Shown here piece after piece: positions 26,022 through 33,893 of a DNA stretch of 64,000 bases. A model generated the notes under the pieces. It was not told the origin of the DNA. It ran no database searches and was given only the letters and a program-made list of their open reading frames with translations. The position numbers and the translations under genes are program-made. Every line of letters starts with the position of its first letter. The stretch's first letter is position 1. The stretch is from Sphingomonas sp. Root241 (GTDB lineage: Bacteria > Pseudomonadota > Alphaproteobacteria > Sphingomonadales > Sphingomonadaceae), in contig NZ_LMIV01000003.1 in the NCBI RefSeq assembly GCF_001428865.1, positions 251,742 to 315,741 of the forward strand, read 5' to 3'.

Positions 26022-26267
26022 TGACATTCAATCTAGAACTCCTTCTCCCCTTGATAGGGGAGAGGATAGCGAAGCTTGGCAGCTTGCTGCCTAGCGCAGC
26101 TTGGTGAGGGGTAGAGCGGAGCGAAGCTCCGCGCGGCTGCTGCGCAGCCGCACCCCCTCACCCAGCTCCGACTAAGGCTTTGCTTCGCAAAACCTAAGCG
26201 CGCGGGGCGCGATCCGACCTCACACTCCCCTTGCAGGGGGCGAGGGAAGTATGGCTGAAGTCGATAC
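26022..26267. repeat. Approximately 246-bp MITE-like element, copy 2
   Basis: The left end TGACATTCA and right end TGAAGTCGATAC correspond to the terminal inverted repeats of copy 1 (528-768) with small changes. The interior is collinear: CTCCCCTTGATAGGGGAGAGGATAGC-type start, GGGTAGAGCGGAGCGAAGCTCC middle, and GGGGGCGAGGGAAGTATGGC end. Only short central palindrome arms differ. Most of the 415-bp space between the GNAT and serine-hydrolase genes is this element. Confidence 0.8.
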
Positions 26268-26390
26268 AGCCCAGCGACCCACAGCCCGCTTTCCGCTCGC
26301 TGAAGCGCGCCATCCATTGGGCCTGTGCGTTCGCAGTTCATTTCGGCTACGGCGCTGTTTCCGATCCGCCAACGGAGTGACCGCGAATTG

Positions 26391-27413
26391 ATGCTCAAAG
26401 CTCTTTGCCTGGCTGTCACGGCGGCAAGCCTGCAGGCTGCTTCGTCGGAGACGCGCATCGATCCAAGGCTGCAAGCCGTTCTGGTCGAACGCGATCATGA
26501 CGAGCATCCGGACCTCAAGGGCGTGGTGGTCCTGCGGGACGGCAGGGTCGTTGCGGAGCGCTATTATAATGGTGAGACCGCGGACTCGCTCCATGATATT
26601 CGGTCCGCGGGAAAGAGCGTCACGTCGCTCCTGGTTGGAATTGCGGTGGATCGCGGCGCGATCAAGAGCTTGACCGATCCGGTCTCCAGCTATTGGCCGG
26701 AGGCCAGACATAGTGCGATCGGCGGCGTGCCGCTCGGCGACGTTCTGACGATGCGATCGGGGCTGGCGGCGGATGACGACGATCCCGCCTCGCCCGGCAA
26801 CGAGGACAAGATGGACGCGGCGGCCGATCCCTCGTCCTTCTTGCTGGCGGTGCCTGCCGCCGGTCCTCCGGGCGCCGTCTATCGGTACAATTCGGTCACT
26901 GCTTATGCGGCCGGCATCGTCGTGGCGAAGGCGACGGAGCAGCGGATGGCCGACTTCGCGCGGTCGGCCCTGTTCGGCCCCCTCGGTATCACCAAGTGGG
27001 AATGGTCGTCGGACGCGGCCGGATACACAAAGGGGCAGGGCAATCTTTCGATCACGGCGCGCGGGCTCGCGACGATCGGAGAGATGGTCCGCAACAAGGG
27101 CCGTTATCGCGGGCGCCAGATCGTCAGCGCAGCCTGGTTGCGCACGGCGCTCGCGCCAAAGGTGCGCATATCGGCCAGTGACCCCTATGCCGATGGCTAT
27201 GGCTATTTCTGGTACGCGAAGGTCCAGTCCGTCGGAGGGCGACAGATTCCGGTCTCGTTCGCGTCGGGCAATGGCGGCAACAAGATCTATGTCGTTCCGA
27301 GCCGCCATCTCGTGGTGGCGATAACCTCCAGCGCTTATGGCCGCGGTTACGGCCAGCGCCGATCGGAAAGCATCCTGAAGGCGATACTTTCCGCGGATAG
27401 CGGCGTTCAGTAA
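26391..27413 (+). CDS. Serine hydrolase of the class C beta-lactamase/PBP-like family, exported
   Basis: This 340-residue protein has a short signal-like start (MLKALCLAVTAASLQAAS). The SxxK catalytic pair is Ser72/Lys75 in IRSAGKSVTSLL, and YNS (in VYRYNSVTAY) lies at the usual second-motif position. GNGGNKIYVVPSRHLVV near the end is at the place of the third (KTG/HxG-like) motif. The pattern is closest to 6-aminohexanoate-dimer-hydrolase/esterase relatives rather than true beta-lactamases. ATG 26391 is chosen because the signal sequence begins there. The substrate is unknown. Confidence 0.85.
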   Translation: MLKALCLAVTAASLQAASSETRIDPRLQAVLVERDHDEHPDLKGVVVLRDGRVVAERYYNGETADSLHDIRSAGKSVTSLLVGIAVDRGAIKSLTDPVSSYWPEARHSAIGGVPLGDVLTMRSGLAADDDDPASPGNEDKMDAAADPSSFLLAVPAAGPPGAVYRYNSVTAYAAGIVVAKATEQRMADFARSALFGPLGITKWEWSSDAAGYTKGQGNLSITARGLATIGEMVRNKGRYRGRQIVSAAWLRTALAPKVRISASDPYADGYGYFWYAKVQSVGGRQIPVSFASGNGGNKIYVVPSRHLVVAITSSAYGRGYGQRRSESILKAILSADSGVQ

Positions 27414-27455
27414 GCGGCCGCGCAGTGAAAGTCAGCGGCACATAGGAGAGGACAG

Positions 27456-27845
27456 ATGCCGCGGAAGGATTTCGACCCCGCAACGATTGAGGCAGACGGG
27501 CGGCCTGCATCGAAGGCCAGGCTCTTCGATCCGGCGCAGGAGGCTCCGTGGAGAGGCTCTCTCGAGGGGATCGCGCTGGGCGGGCCGACGACGGTGCTTA
27601 CTTACGGTACCGATGAAATCGGTGTGGGGCCGCGCCTTCATGTGCACCCCTATGACGAGACCTTCATCATCATCGAAGGCCATGCGCGATTTTTCGTCGG
27701 CGATACGACGCTGGATGCAAGCGCGGGAGAAGTGGTTCTTGGCCCCGCAGGCGTGCCGCACAAATTTCAGAATCTGGGGCCTGGCCGCCTCCAGACGATC
27801 GACATTCACCACTCCCCGAGATGGATCCAGACGGATCTGGAATAG
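27456..27845 (+). CDS. Small cupin-domain protein
   Basis: A 129-residue single cupin barrel. The first motif is PRLHVHPYDETFIIIEG (His-x-His and Glu metal ligands) and the second is GEVVLGPAGVPHKFQNLG. It begins 42 bp after the serine hydrolase, same direction, with AGGAGAGGA before the ATG, so the two may be cotranscribed. Enzyme or sensor role cannot be decided. Confidence 0.85.
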   Translation: MPRKDFDPATIEADGRPASKARLFDPAQEAPWRGSLEGIALGGPTTVLTYGTDEIGVGPRLHVHPYDETFIIIEGHARFFVGDTTLDASAGEVVLGPAGVPHKFQNLGPGRLQTIDIHHSPRWIQTDLE

Positions 27846-27875
27846 GATGCGCAGCGCCTCTTGCCTGGGCCGCGC

Positions 27876-28133
27876 TCACTCCTCGTCGCCGGCCATCAGG
27901 TCCATGAAGTTGCGGGCGGCTTCGCGATCGGCCTCGTCCTTGAACGCCACGTCGAGATCGGGAGCGCTGCCGAGGATGTGGAGCAATGCCCAGAGCGCGA
28001 AACGGCGGTTGCGGTCCTTTTCGAGCCCGAGATCGACGCGGATGCGATCGGTGCCGGCGGCGAGCGCATCGGGGCTGAGCGTGGCGGGGTCGGCGGTGCC
28101 GAAATAGCGGCGGAGCTGATCGTCGAAGTCCAT
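27876..28133 (-). CDS. Conserved hypothetical protein, 85 residues
   Basis: An acidic, helix-rich cytoplasmic protein (DFDDQLRRYFGTADPATLSPDALAAG...). It has no recognised motif and no signal or membrane segment. The frame extends further upstream, but that extension reads across the promoter of the divergent gene and has low-complexity composition, so ATG 28133 is preferred. It is divergent from 28291 and convergent with the cupin gene. Confidence 0.6.
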   Translation of the reverse strand: MDFDDQLRRYFGTADPATLSPDALAAGTDRIRVDLGLEKDRNRRFALWALLHILGSAPDLDVAFKDEADREAARNFMDLMAGDEE

Positions 28134-28290
28134 GATTGCGTGCCTAGGCAAAAGTGGCGGCGAGGCAAGTCCAATGCGTCTCCCGGCCTCCCTCAATAAT
28201 GCGCCAATACAGGAACGATTTGAGAAAGATGTGCTTGCGGGGGTACCGGGACCTGAATATCCTCCCTCAAGTATTTGGGGGGGAAGAGAA

Positions 28291-29940
28291 ATGCAGTTAG
28301 GGGGCGGTTTTGTGCTGTTCGCGCTCGGTGCGCTCGCTGCGACACCGGCGCTAGCATCGGACAAGCAGGATTTCGAGACGTGCGACGGCCGCGTCCATCC
28401 GGGCAAGCAGAGTGACGGAATGCGCGGAGAGGCGAGCGAGAGCGCTTACTCCTTTGGCTTGTCGAGCAGCCGGCTGCCCGCGGTGGTGATCGGCGCGTGC
28501 ACCCGGGCACTCGCCAGCCCGAGGCTGTTGCCCACCCAGACGCTGCGGCGGGTGCATCTGCTGCGGGCGCGGGCGGCGGCGCAGCTGGAAAGCGGCGATG
28601 CGGCCAAGGCACTTGCCGATCTCGACCTGGCGCAGGCGGCCGCCGGCGGTCTGGCCGCGGATCGCTTCTATCGTCGCAGCATGGGAGTCTCGCTCGATCT
28701 GCTGCGTGCGTTGGCGCTGGCCAACTCCGGCGACATGGCGGGGGCGCTGCCGCTTGCGCAGGCGGCGAGCGCGGCGCGTCCCTATTCGGTCGACGTCCAG
28801 CGCGTCGCGGCGACGGTGCTGCAGGCGGGTCGCCCGATCGGAACTCCCTCGCCCTCGCCGTGGAGCGCGGGCGCTCGGCTGACGCCACAGGCGGCGACGC
28901 TCGCATTGGTCAAGGAAGCCGAGATCGGCAATTTCGCCGGAGTGGTGGCGCTGTACCCGGGCATCAAGATCGATTGGCCGAGCGCGCCGCTAGCGCCCAT
29001 GAGCTTCGCGATGCGCGATGTCGGCTCGCAGGGACTGGTCGTCGGCGCAATGGTGTCGCTGCACGTCGCTTATGCCCGTGCGGCGACGGGGGATGTCGCG
29101 GGTGCGCGCCGCGACCTGGCCGATCTGCGCAGCCGCGTGGCGGCAGCGCGTCCGGCGCCGACGCCGCAGGCCACGAGCACTTTCAGCTTCGGCGGGATGA
29201 CGTGGGAGGCGCTCGATCGCTTTCTCGACGTGCGGGGCCGTCAGGTGGAGGCGCGCATCGCGGTGGCCGAGGCGCGGGTTCCCGATGCGATCGCGGCGCT
29301 CGTCGCGGCGCCGATGCCGCACGACGCCGCCACGATCGAGCTGCTGGGCGCACTCAAGGCGGCGGTGCCGGCGAAGGACGCCGGGCTGGTGCCCGATGTG
29401 GCGAGCTTTTCGAAGGAGCTGGCGGACGATCGGCAGAAAGCGTTGAAAGCAGTGGTTTCCGATGCGCTGCTGGCACCCGAGACGCCGCGCGCAGTGGTCG
29501 ATTATGAACGCGCGCGGCCCAATATCCTCGGCGCGTTGGTCGGCGGTGCGCTAAGCCTCGGGACCAGCCTGCTCGGCGGGATCGATCGCACCGACGGATT
29601 CCGCACCAAGGTGAATCCGGACGGCACCACCAAGGTGGAATTCATCGGCAACACCCCGTCGTCGGCGCTGGTGCAGGAAATGACGTTGCTGCGGGCCGCC
29701 GAGGTGGCGCGCGCGGCGGGCAAGCCGGGCTTCGTGATCGTCGAGCGTTCGGACTATACGCGGCGGCTGACGACGTCGCGCGGGGGGATGCCGATCAGCA
29801 GCGTCGCGCAGGGCTTCAAGACCGAGCTGACGATCCGTCCGGTCGACGCCGGGATCGAGCCGGAGCGGGCGCTGGACGCGATTGCGATCATCGATGCGCT
29901 GGGGCCGCTTTACTACGAGGAAAAGCAGAAGAAGACTTGA
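28291..29940 (+). CDS. Exported protein with TPR-like helical repeats, unknown function
   Basis: This 549-residue protein has a signal peptide (LGGGFVLFALGALAATPALAS). Residues about 50-250 are Ala/Leu-rich paired helices (LRRVHLLRARAAAQLESGDAAKALADLDLAQAA) that look like tetratricopeptide repeats. The C-terminal part has an unrelated region with VNPDGTTKVEFIGNTPSSALVQEMTLLRAAEVARAAG that resembles small lipoprotein-type domains. The RBS GGGAAGAGAA fits ATG 28291. No operon partner is visible. The repeat assignment is by helix pattern only. Confidence 0.65.
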   Translation: MQLGGGFVLFALGALAATPALASDKQDFETCDGRVHPGKQSDGMRGEASESAYSFGLSSSRLPAVVIGACTRALASPRLLPTQTLRRVHLLRARAAAQLESGDAAKALADLDLAQAAAGGLAADRFYRRSMGVSLDLLRALALANSGDMAGALPLAQAASAARPYSVDVQRVAATVLQAGRPIGTPSPSPWSAGARLTPQAATLALVKEAEIGNFAGVVALYPGIKIDWPSAPLAPMSFAMRDVGSQGLVVGAMVSLHVAYARAATGDVAGARRDLADLRSRVAAARPAPTPQATSTFSFGGMTWEALDRFLDVRGRQVEARIAVAEARVPDAIAALVAAPMPHDAATIELLGALKAAVPAKDAGLVPDVASFSKELADDRQKALKAVVSDALLAPETPRAVVDYERARPNILGALVGGALSLGTSLLGGIDRTDGFRTKVNPDGTTKVEFIGNTPSSALVQEMTLLRAAEVARAAGKPGFVIVERSDYTRRLTTSRGGMPISSVAQGFKTELTIRPVDAGIEPERALDAIAIIDALGPLYYEEKQKKT

Positions 29941-30217
29941 GGCGCGGATAGGGTCGTGTTGTTTGTCCGGGTCGTGAGCCTTGGTCGGTTGGAATGTAGC
30001 GAAGGGCTTGCAAAAGCGAGGGAAATGGCCTCAAATCCCTCTCGCCGCATGAAGAAAAACGCGCTTTCCTGGCATGTTTCTCTCTCCTGCCCGGCAGGCA
30101 AGCGTCTTGGCTTGAAGATAAATAGCTTGACTTCAAGATAAATATCTTATCTTGGAGGCATCTATCTTTGCGCCGAGATTCTCGACGTCGAGAGGATTGT
30201 CTTGATGGCGAGATAGC
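29941..30217. other. Intergenic region with MarR operator, otherwise featureless
   Basis: 277 bp without an identifiable gene. An AT-rich patch at about 30105-30175 contrasts with the surroundings and carries the operator-like repeats. Confidence 0.5.
30134..30154. promoter_or_regulatory. MarR-type operator (CAAGATAA-N5-TTATCTTG)
   Basis: A perfect 8-bp inverted repeat with a 5-bp spacer, 63 bp upstream of the marR-family ATG. The left half repeats as TTGAAGATAAAT (30112-30123) and TTCAAGATAAAT (30132-30143) with 20-bp periodicity. A TTGACT hexamer (30127-30132) could be the -35 of the same promoter. Autoregulation is likely. Confidence 0.6.
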
Positions 30218-30727
30218 ATGGCCGAAACCGATCCCGTGGACCAGTTGATCACCTTGTGGTCGGTGGCGATGCCCGAGGTGGATACGCGCGGACTTTCGGT
30301 GCTCGGGCGGGCGCGCCGCATCACCCTCGGGGCGCGTCAGGCGATCGAGCCCCCGCTCGCGAAGCACGGGATCGACGGAGGCGGCTATGACGTGCTCGCG
30401 GCACTGCGCGCCGCGGCGCCGCCGCATCGGCTGCGGCCGACCGAGCTTTATCGCGCGCTCGGCATCTCCTCCGGCGGCCTGACCTCGCGGCTCAACAAGC
30501 TCGAGGCGGCACGACTGATCCATCGTCCCGCCGCAAGTGACGATAAAAGAAGCGTTTTCGTTGAGCTTTCGGCGAAGGGCAGGGGGTTGGTCGAGCAGGC
30601 GTTTCGCGAGGAGATGGCGCTCCAGGCGCGGCTGCTATCGGGCCTCGCCGACAAGGAACAATGGGTGCTTTCCACCCTGCTCAAGAAGCTCGAGGCGACG
30701 ATGGGGCAGGGGCGGACCGTCGCCTGA
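30218..30727 (+). CDS. MarR-family transcriptional regulator
   Basis: This 169-residue winged-helix dimer protein has RPTELYRALGISSGGLTSRLNKLEAARLIHR as recognition helices, DDKRSVFVELSAKG as the beta-wing with the typical D(D/x)R, and flanking dimerisation helices. It probably autoregulates through the 30134-30154 palindrome. It is convergent with xylC and shares with it the hairpin at 30758-30780. The ligand is unknown. Confidence 0.88.
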   Translation: MAETDPVDQLITLWSVAMPEVDTRGLSVLGRARRITLGARQAIEPPLAKHGIDGGGYDVLAALRAAAPPHRLRPTELYRALGISSGGLTSRLNKLEAARLIHRPAASDDKRSVFVELSAKGRGLVEQAFREEMALQARLLSGLADKEQWVLSTLLKKLEATMGQGRTVA

Positions 30728-30757
30728 ACATCGGCTTATTGCAAATTGCTCGCAGTT

Positions 30758-30780
30758 TTATTGCGAATCCTGCGCAATAA
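30758..30780. terminator. Small bidirectional hairpin between marR and xylC
   Basis: TTATTGCG and CGCAATAA are perfect 8-bp inverted arms around AATCCTG. They sit between two convergent stop codons and may act as a weak terminator for both. Confidence 0.45.
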
Positions 30781-30786
30781 ACGGCG

Positions 30787-31677
30787 TCAGACGCCTTCGC
30801 GGATCAGGAATGCCTTCTGGCCGGGGACGCTGACCTCGAAACGGAACAGGTCGCCGGAATGCGGTTCCTTCGCCAGATCGCCGGGGGCGATATGCTTGTT
30901 GGCGGTGGTGGCGAAGACGGTCTTGAGGTCGGGGCCGCCGAACGCGATCTTGGTGATCGCGCTGACCGGGAACGCGACCGTCTCGATCAGCTCGCCGGCG
31001 GGCGAATAGCGGCGCACGCCCCAGCCCTTGTAGAGGCCGATCCAGACGCAGCCTTCGCTGTCGACGGTGGGGCCGTCCGGAAAGCCCTCCTCATTGGGGA
31101 TGCGGGCGAACTCGCGGCGGTTCACCAGCATGCCGGAATCGTCGACATCGCAGGCGAAGATCACGCCGCCAAGGGTGTCGACATGGTAGAGAATCTTGCC
31201 GTCGGGCGAGACCGCGGGGCCGTTGGTGATCGAGACGTGCGGGCTGGCCTTCACGCAGCTGCCGTCGCTGCCGAGGCGATAGATCGCGCCGGTGATGTCA
31301 CCCTCGCCATCGTCCATGCTGCCGAACCAGAGCCGGCCCTGGGGATCGACCGTGGCGTCGTTGAGGCGATTGGTCGGCAAATCAGGTTCGGGCGCGCAGA
31401 TATGGGTGAAGCTGCCGTCGCGCTCGTCGAATTTGCTGAGGCCGGTCTGGAGGCCGGCGACGAAGCCGCCGCCCCCCACCGGCAGGATGAAGCCGACCTG
31501 GCCGGGCGCGTCCCAGCTGCGGGTGGCGCCGTTCGCCGGATCGTAGCGGTGGATCTTGTGGCTCTTGATGTCGACGAACCAGAGCGCCTGGTCGCGCTCG
31601 ACCCAGACCGGGCCTTCGCCGAGCGGCGCCCCGAGCTGCCAGATGCTGACCGGCTCGGAAATCGCCACCTTGCTCAT
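30787..31677 (-). CDS. xylC: Xylonolactonase (SMP-30/gluconolactonase family)
   Basis: This enzyme hydrolyses D-xylono-lactone to D-xylonate, the second Weimberg step. The 296-residue six-bladed propeller shows the metal-site Glu in GAPLGEGPVW, the RLNDATVDPQGRLWFGSM blade with its Asn/Asp ligands, SITNGPAVSPDGKILYHVDT, and GFPDGPTVDSEGCVW. Its start follows the xylB stop after one base, so the two are translationally coupled. It resembles Caulobacter XylC across the whole length. A generic gluconolactonase is the alternative, but the xylB/xylX context makes the assignment firm. Confidence 0.92.
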   Translation of the reverse strand: MSKVAISEPVSIWQLGAPLGEGPVWVERDQALWFVDIKSHKIHRYDPANGATRSWDAPGQVGFILPVGGGGFVAGLQTGLSKFDERDGSFTHICAPEPDLPTNRLNDATVDPQGRLWFGSMDDGEGDITGAIYRLGSDGSCVKASPHVSITNGPAVSPDGKILYHVDTLGGVIFACDVDDSGMLVNRREFARIPNEEGFPDGPTVDSEGCVWIGLYKGWGVRRYSPAGELIETVAFPVSAITKIAFGGPDLKTVFATTANKHIAPGDLAKEPHSGDLFRFEVSVPGQKAFLIREGV

Positions 31678-31678
31678 C

Positions 31679-32476
31679 TCATCGCCACCCTGCGTCCACG
31701 AAATATTCGTGGCCCGTTACCAGCCGCGCATCGTCCGACGCAAGGAACAACGCCATCGCGGCGATATCGTCGGGAACGAGACGGCCCTTGAGGCACTGCG
31801 CCTTGACGATCTCGGCCTCGCCTTCGGGCGTGTACCATTGCATCTGGCGCACCGTCTTGACGTTGCCGGGGACGATGCAGACCGAACGGATATTGTCGGG
31901 CCCGAGCTCGCGGGCGAAGCTGCGGGTGAGACCTTCGATGCCGGCCTTGCAGGTCTGGTAGAGCGTGAGTTCCTCGAGCGCGAGATGCCACGAGATCGAG
32001 CCGAGATTGACGATCACGCCGCCACCCTGCGCCTTCATGCCCGGGATCACCGACTGGGCGACGAAGAAGAGGTGGCGGAGATTCACTGCGATGCGGTTGT
32101 CCCAATATTCGGGGGTGACCTGCTCGATCGTGTGGCGATCGTCGTTGGCGGCGTTGTTGATGAGGATGTCGAAGGCGCCATGCTCGTCGACCAGCGCGGC
32201 GATCGCGGCCTGGACCGCGGCGATGTCGGTCAGGTCGCAGCGCTTGAAGACGGGAGCGATGTCGGCGCCCTTCAGGCTCTCGACCAGAGTGGCCGAATCC
32301 TCCTCGGCGATGTCGAAGAAGGTGACTTGCGCGCCCTGGCGCACAAAGCCCTCGACCATGCCCGCGCCGATTCCCGAGCCACCGCCGGTGATCAGCACGC
32401 GCTTGCCCTTGAGGCTGGGATAAATGGCCCGCTGATCGCGCGCGAGCGGCAGATGCTTGGGATCAGCTTCGGACAT
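31679..32476 (-). CDS. xylB: D-xylose 1-dehydrogenase (SDR family)
   Basis: This enzyme oxidises D-xylose to xylono-lactone with NAD(P)+, the first Weimberg step. The 265-residue classical SDR has TGGGSGIGAGM (about 30-40), the NNA motif ILINNAANDD, catalytic Ser in NLGSISWH, and Tyr173/Lys177 in LYQTCKAGIEG. The C-terminal ASDDARLVTGHEYFVDAGWR and internal NDDRH and WYTPEGEAEIV match Caulobacter XylB closely. It is in the xylX-xylB-xylC operon, 87 bp after xylX. The spacer is large enough for a second promoter, but none is recognised. Confidence 0.94.
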   Translation of the reverse strand: MSEADPKHLPLARDQRAIYPSLKGKRVLITGGGSGIGAGMVEGFVRQGAQVTFFDIAEEDSATLVESLKGADIAPVFKRCDLTDIAAVQAAIAALVDEHGAFDILINNAANDDRHTIEQVTPEYWDNRIAVNLRHLFFVAQSVIPGMKAQGGGVIVNLGSISWHLALEELTLYQTCKAGIEGLTRSFARELGPDNIRSVCIVPGNVKTVRQMQWYTPEGEAEIVKAQCLKGRLVPDDIAAMALFLASDDARLVTGHEYFVDAGWR

Positions 32477-32563
32477 GGACGGTACAGGTTCCTGTGGGCG
32501 CGCGGCGCGCGTGCGGATGAATGTTGTAACGATAAAAGATGAATTCGCTAATGAAAGCGATTT

Positions 32564-33694
32564 TCACGCGAGCAGGCCGCGCGCAGCAAGATTGCGCATC
32601 AGATCGCGGATGCCGAACTCCCAGGGCGCGGCCGCCTTGGACGTAGTGACGCGGTTGACGAGGGCGCCGAGCTTCGGCGTGGCGATACGGACCACGTCGC
32701 CTTCCTTGTGCGTGAAGCCACGGCCCGGGTGGTCGCGGTCCTGCACCGGCGCGAACAAGGTGCCGAGGAAAAGGGCGAAGCCGTCGGGATATTGATGCTC
32801 GCTCAGCGCCTGGCGGACGAGATCGGTCGGATCGCGGCTGATCTCGCTCATCTTGTTGGTGCCGCTGAGCTGGTAGCCCTCGGGGCCGTCGATCGTGAGG
32901 TCGACCACGGCCGAGCGGACATCGTTCATGCTGAAATGATCGTCGAAGAGGCGGATGAAGGGGCCGAGTGCGGTCGAGGCGTTGTTGTCCTTGGCCTTGC
33001 CGAGGAGAAGGGCGCTGCGGCCCTCGAAATCGCGCAGATTGACGTCGTTGCCGAGCGTCGCGCCGCGGGGCGTGCCCTTGCTGTCGACGATCAGCACGAC
33101 TTCGGGTTCGGGATTGTTCCAGTCGCTATCCGAGCGGATGCCGATATCGTCGCCCCAGCCGACCGCGGAGAGGACGGGGGCCTTGGTGAACACCTCGGCA
33201 TCGGGGCCGATCGCCACTTCGAGATATTGCGACCACATGCCGGCGTCGATCAACGCGGCCTTGAGGCTGGCGGCCTCGGCGCTGCCGGGGACGACCGAGC
33301 GGATGCCGGAGCCGACCTTCGCCTCGAGATCGCCGCGGATCTCCGATGCCTTGTCGGCGTCGCCGCGGGCGCGTTCCTCGATCACGCGCTCGATCGCCGA
33401 GAGTGCGAAGGTGACGCCGCAAGCCTTGATGCACTGAAGGTCGATGGGGGCGAGAAGGCGCGGGCCGTTCGCAGTGCCGAGTGCCTCGACACCGCAGATG
33501 CGGGGACCGGTGACGATGGCGAGATCTTCGCGCTCGAGCAGATCGGCGACAGTCGCGGCGGTGGCGGAGACATCGTGGACGATGCCATCGCGAATCAGCA
33601 CGGGAGTGGGGCCTGCATCCAGCAGGACACGCCCGATCAGGATAGCCTGCGCGTGATCGGCAGGCAGCAATTCAACCGTAGACGCTTCCAACAT
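32564..33694 (-). CDS. xylX: 2-keto-3-deoxy-D-xylonate dehydratase (FAH-family)
   Basis: This enzyme dehydrates 2-keto-3-deoxy-xylonate to 2-oxoglutarate semialdehyde, the fourth Weimberg step. The 376-residue protein has the FAH catalytic domain in its C-terminal two thirds: VTFALSAIERVIEERARGD, DSDWNNPEPEVVLIVDS (metal-binding Glu pair), TLGNDVNLRDFEGRSALLL, AKDNNASTALGPF and QYPDGFALFLGTLFAPVQDRD. It is very similar to Caulobacter XylX throughout. It is first in the operon with operator 33720-33731 upstream. The next enzyme, 2-oxoglutarate-semialdehyde dehydrogenase, is not in the window. Confidence 0.94.
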   Translation of the reverse strand: MLEASTVELLPADHAQAILIGRVLLDAGPTPVLIRDGIVHDVSATAATVADLLEREDLAIVTGPRICGVEALGTANGPRLLAPIDLQCIKACGVTFALSAIERVIEERARGDADKASEIRGDLEAKVGSGIRSVVPGSAEAASLKAALIDAGMWSQYLEVAIGPDAEVFTKAPVLSAVGWGDDIGIRSDSDWNNPEPEVVLIVDSKGTPRGATLGNDVNLRDFEGRSALLLGKAKDNNASTALGPFIRLFDDHFSMNDVRSAVVDLTIDGPEGYQLSGTNKMSEISRDPTDLVRQALSEHQYPDGFALFLGTLFAPVQDRDHPGRGFTHKEGDVVRIATPKLGALVNRVTTSKAAAPWEFGIRDLMRNLAARGLLA

Positions 33695-33719
33695 CCCTCG
33701 CCTTAGAAGGTTCTATTTT

Positions 33720-33731
33720 GATAGCGCTACC
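33720..33731. promoter_or_regulatory. Operator GATAGCGCTACC (xylX-xylB-xylC)
   Basis: A member of the GnTAGCGCTAnC set, 26 bp upstream of the xylX start, linking the oxidative xylose operon to the regulator 12 kb away. Confidence 0.75.
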
Positions 33732-33836
33732 ATTGGGTGGCGCAGGCGGCGCTGTCAAGTCGGCGGGCCGCTATCATAGGCAGGAATCAGATAAATCGTA
33801 CGCCGGCTCCGGCGATCGACTGTGTAGATGCTAATG

Positions 33837-33865
33837 ATAGCGACTCGCAATAACTTTGTCGCTAT
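33837..33865 (+). promoter_or_regulatory. Inverted repeat in the leader of the DUF4198-like gene
   Basis: ATAGCGAC (33837-33844) and GTCGCTAT (33858-33865) are perfect arms around a 13-nt loop, 28 nt upstream of the ATG. The flanking AATGATAGCGACTCGCAAT also loosely resembles a Fur box. Which of these matters cannot be told from one copy. Confidence 0.4.
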
Positions 33866-33893
33866 TGCTGGCGTCGAATCGAGGGAGGAAGCG

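Noticed and set aside
528..26267. CRISPR array or phage attachment sites
   Set aside because: The repeats are few, long and unevenly spaced with no cas or integrase gene; they are better explained as MITE/REP-like elements.
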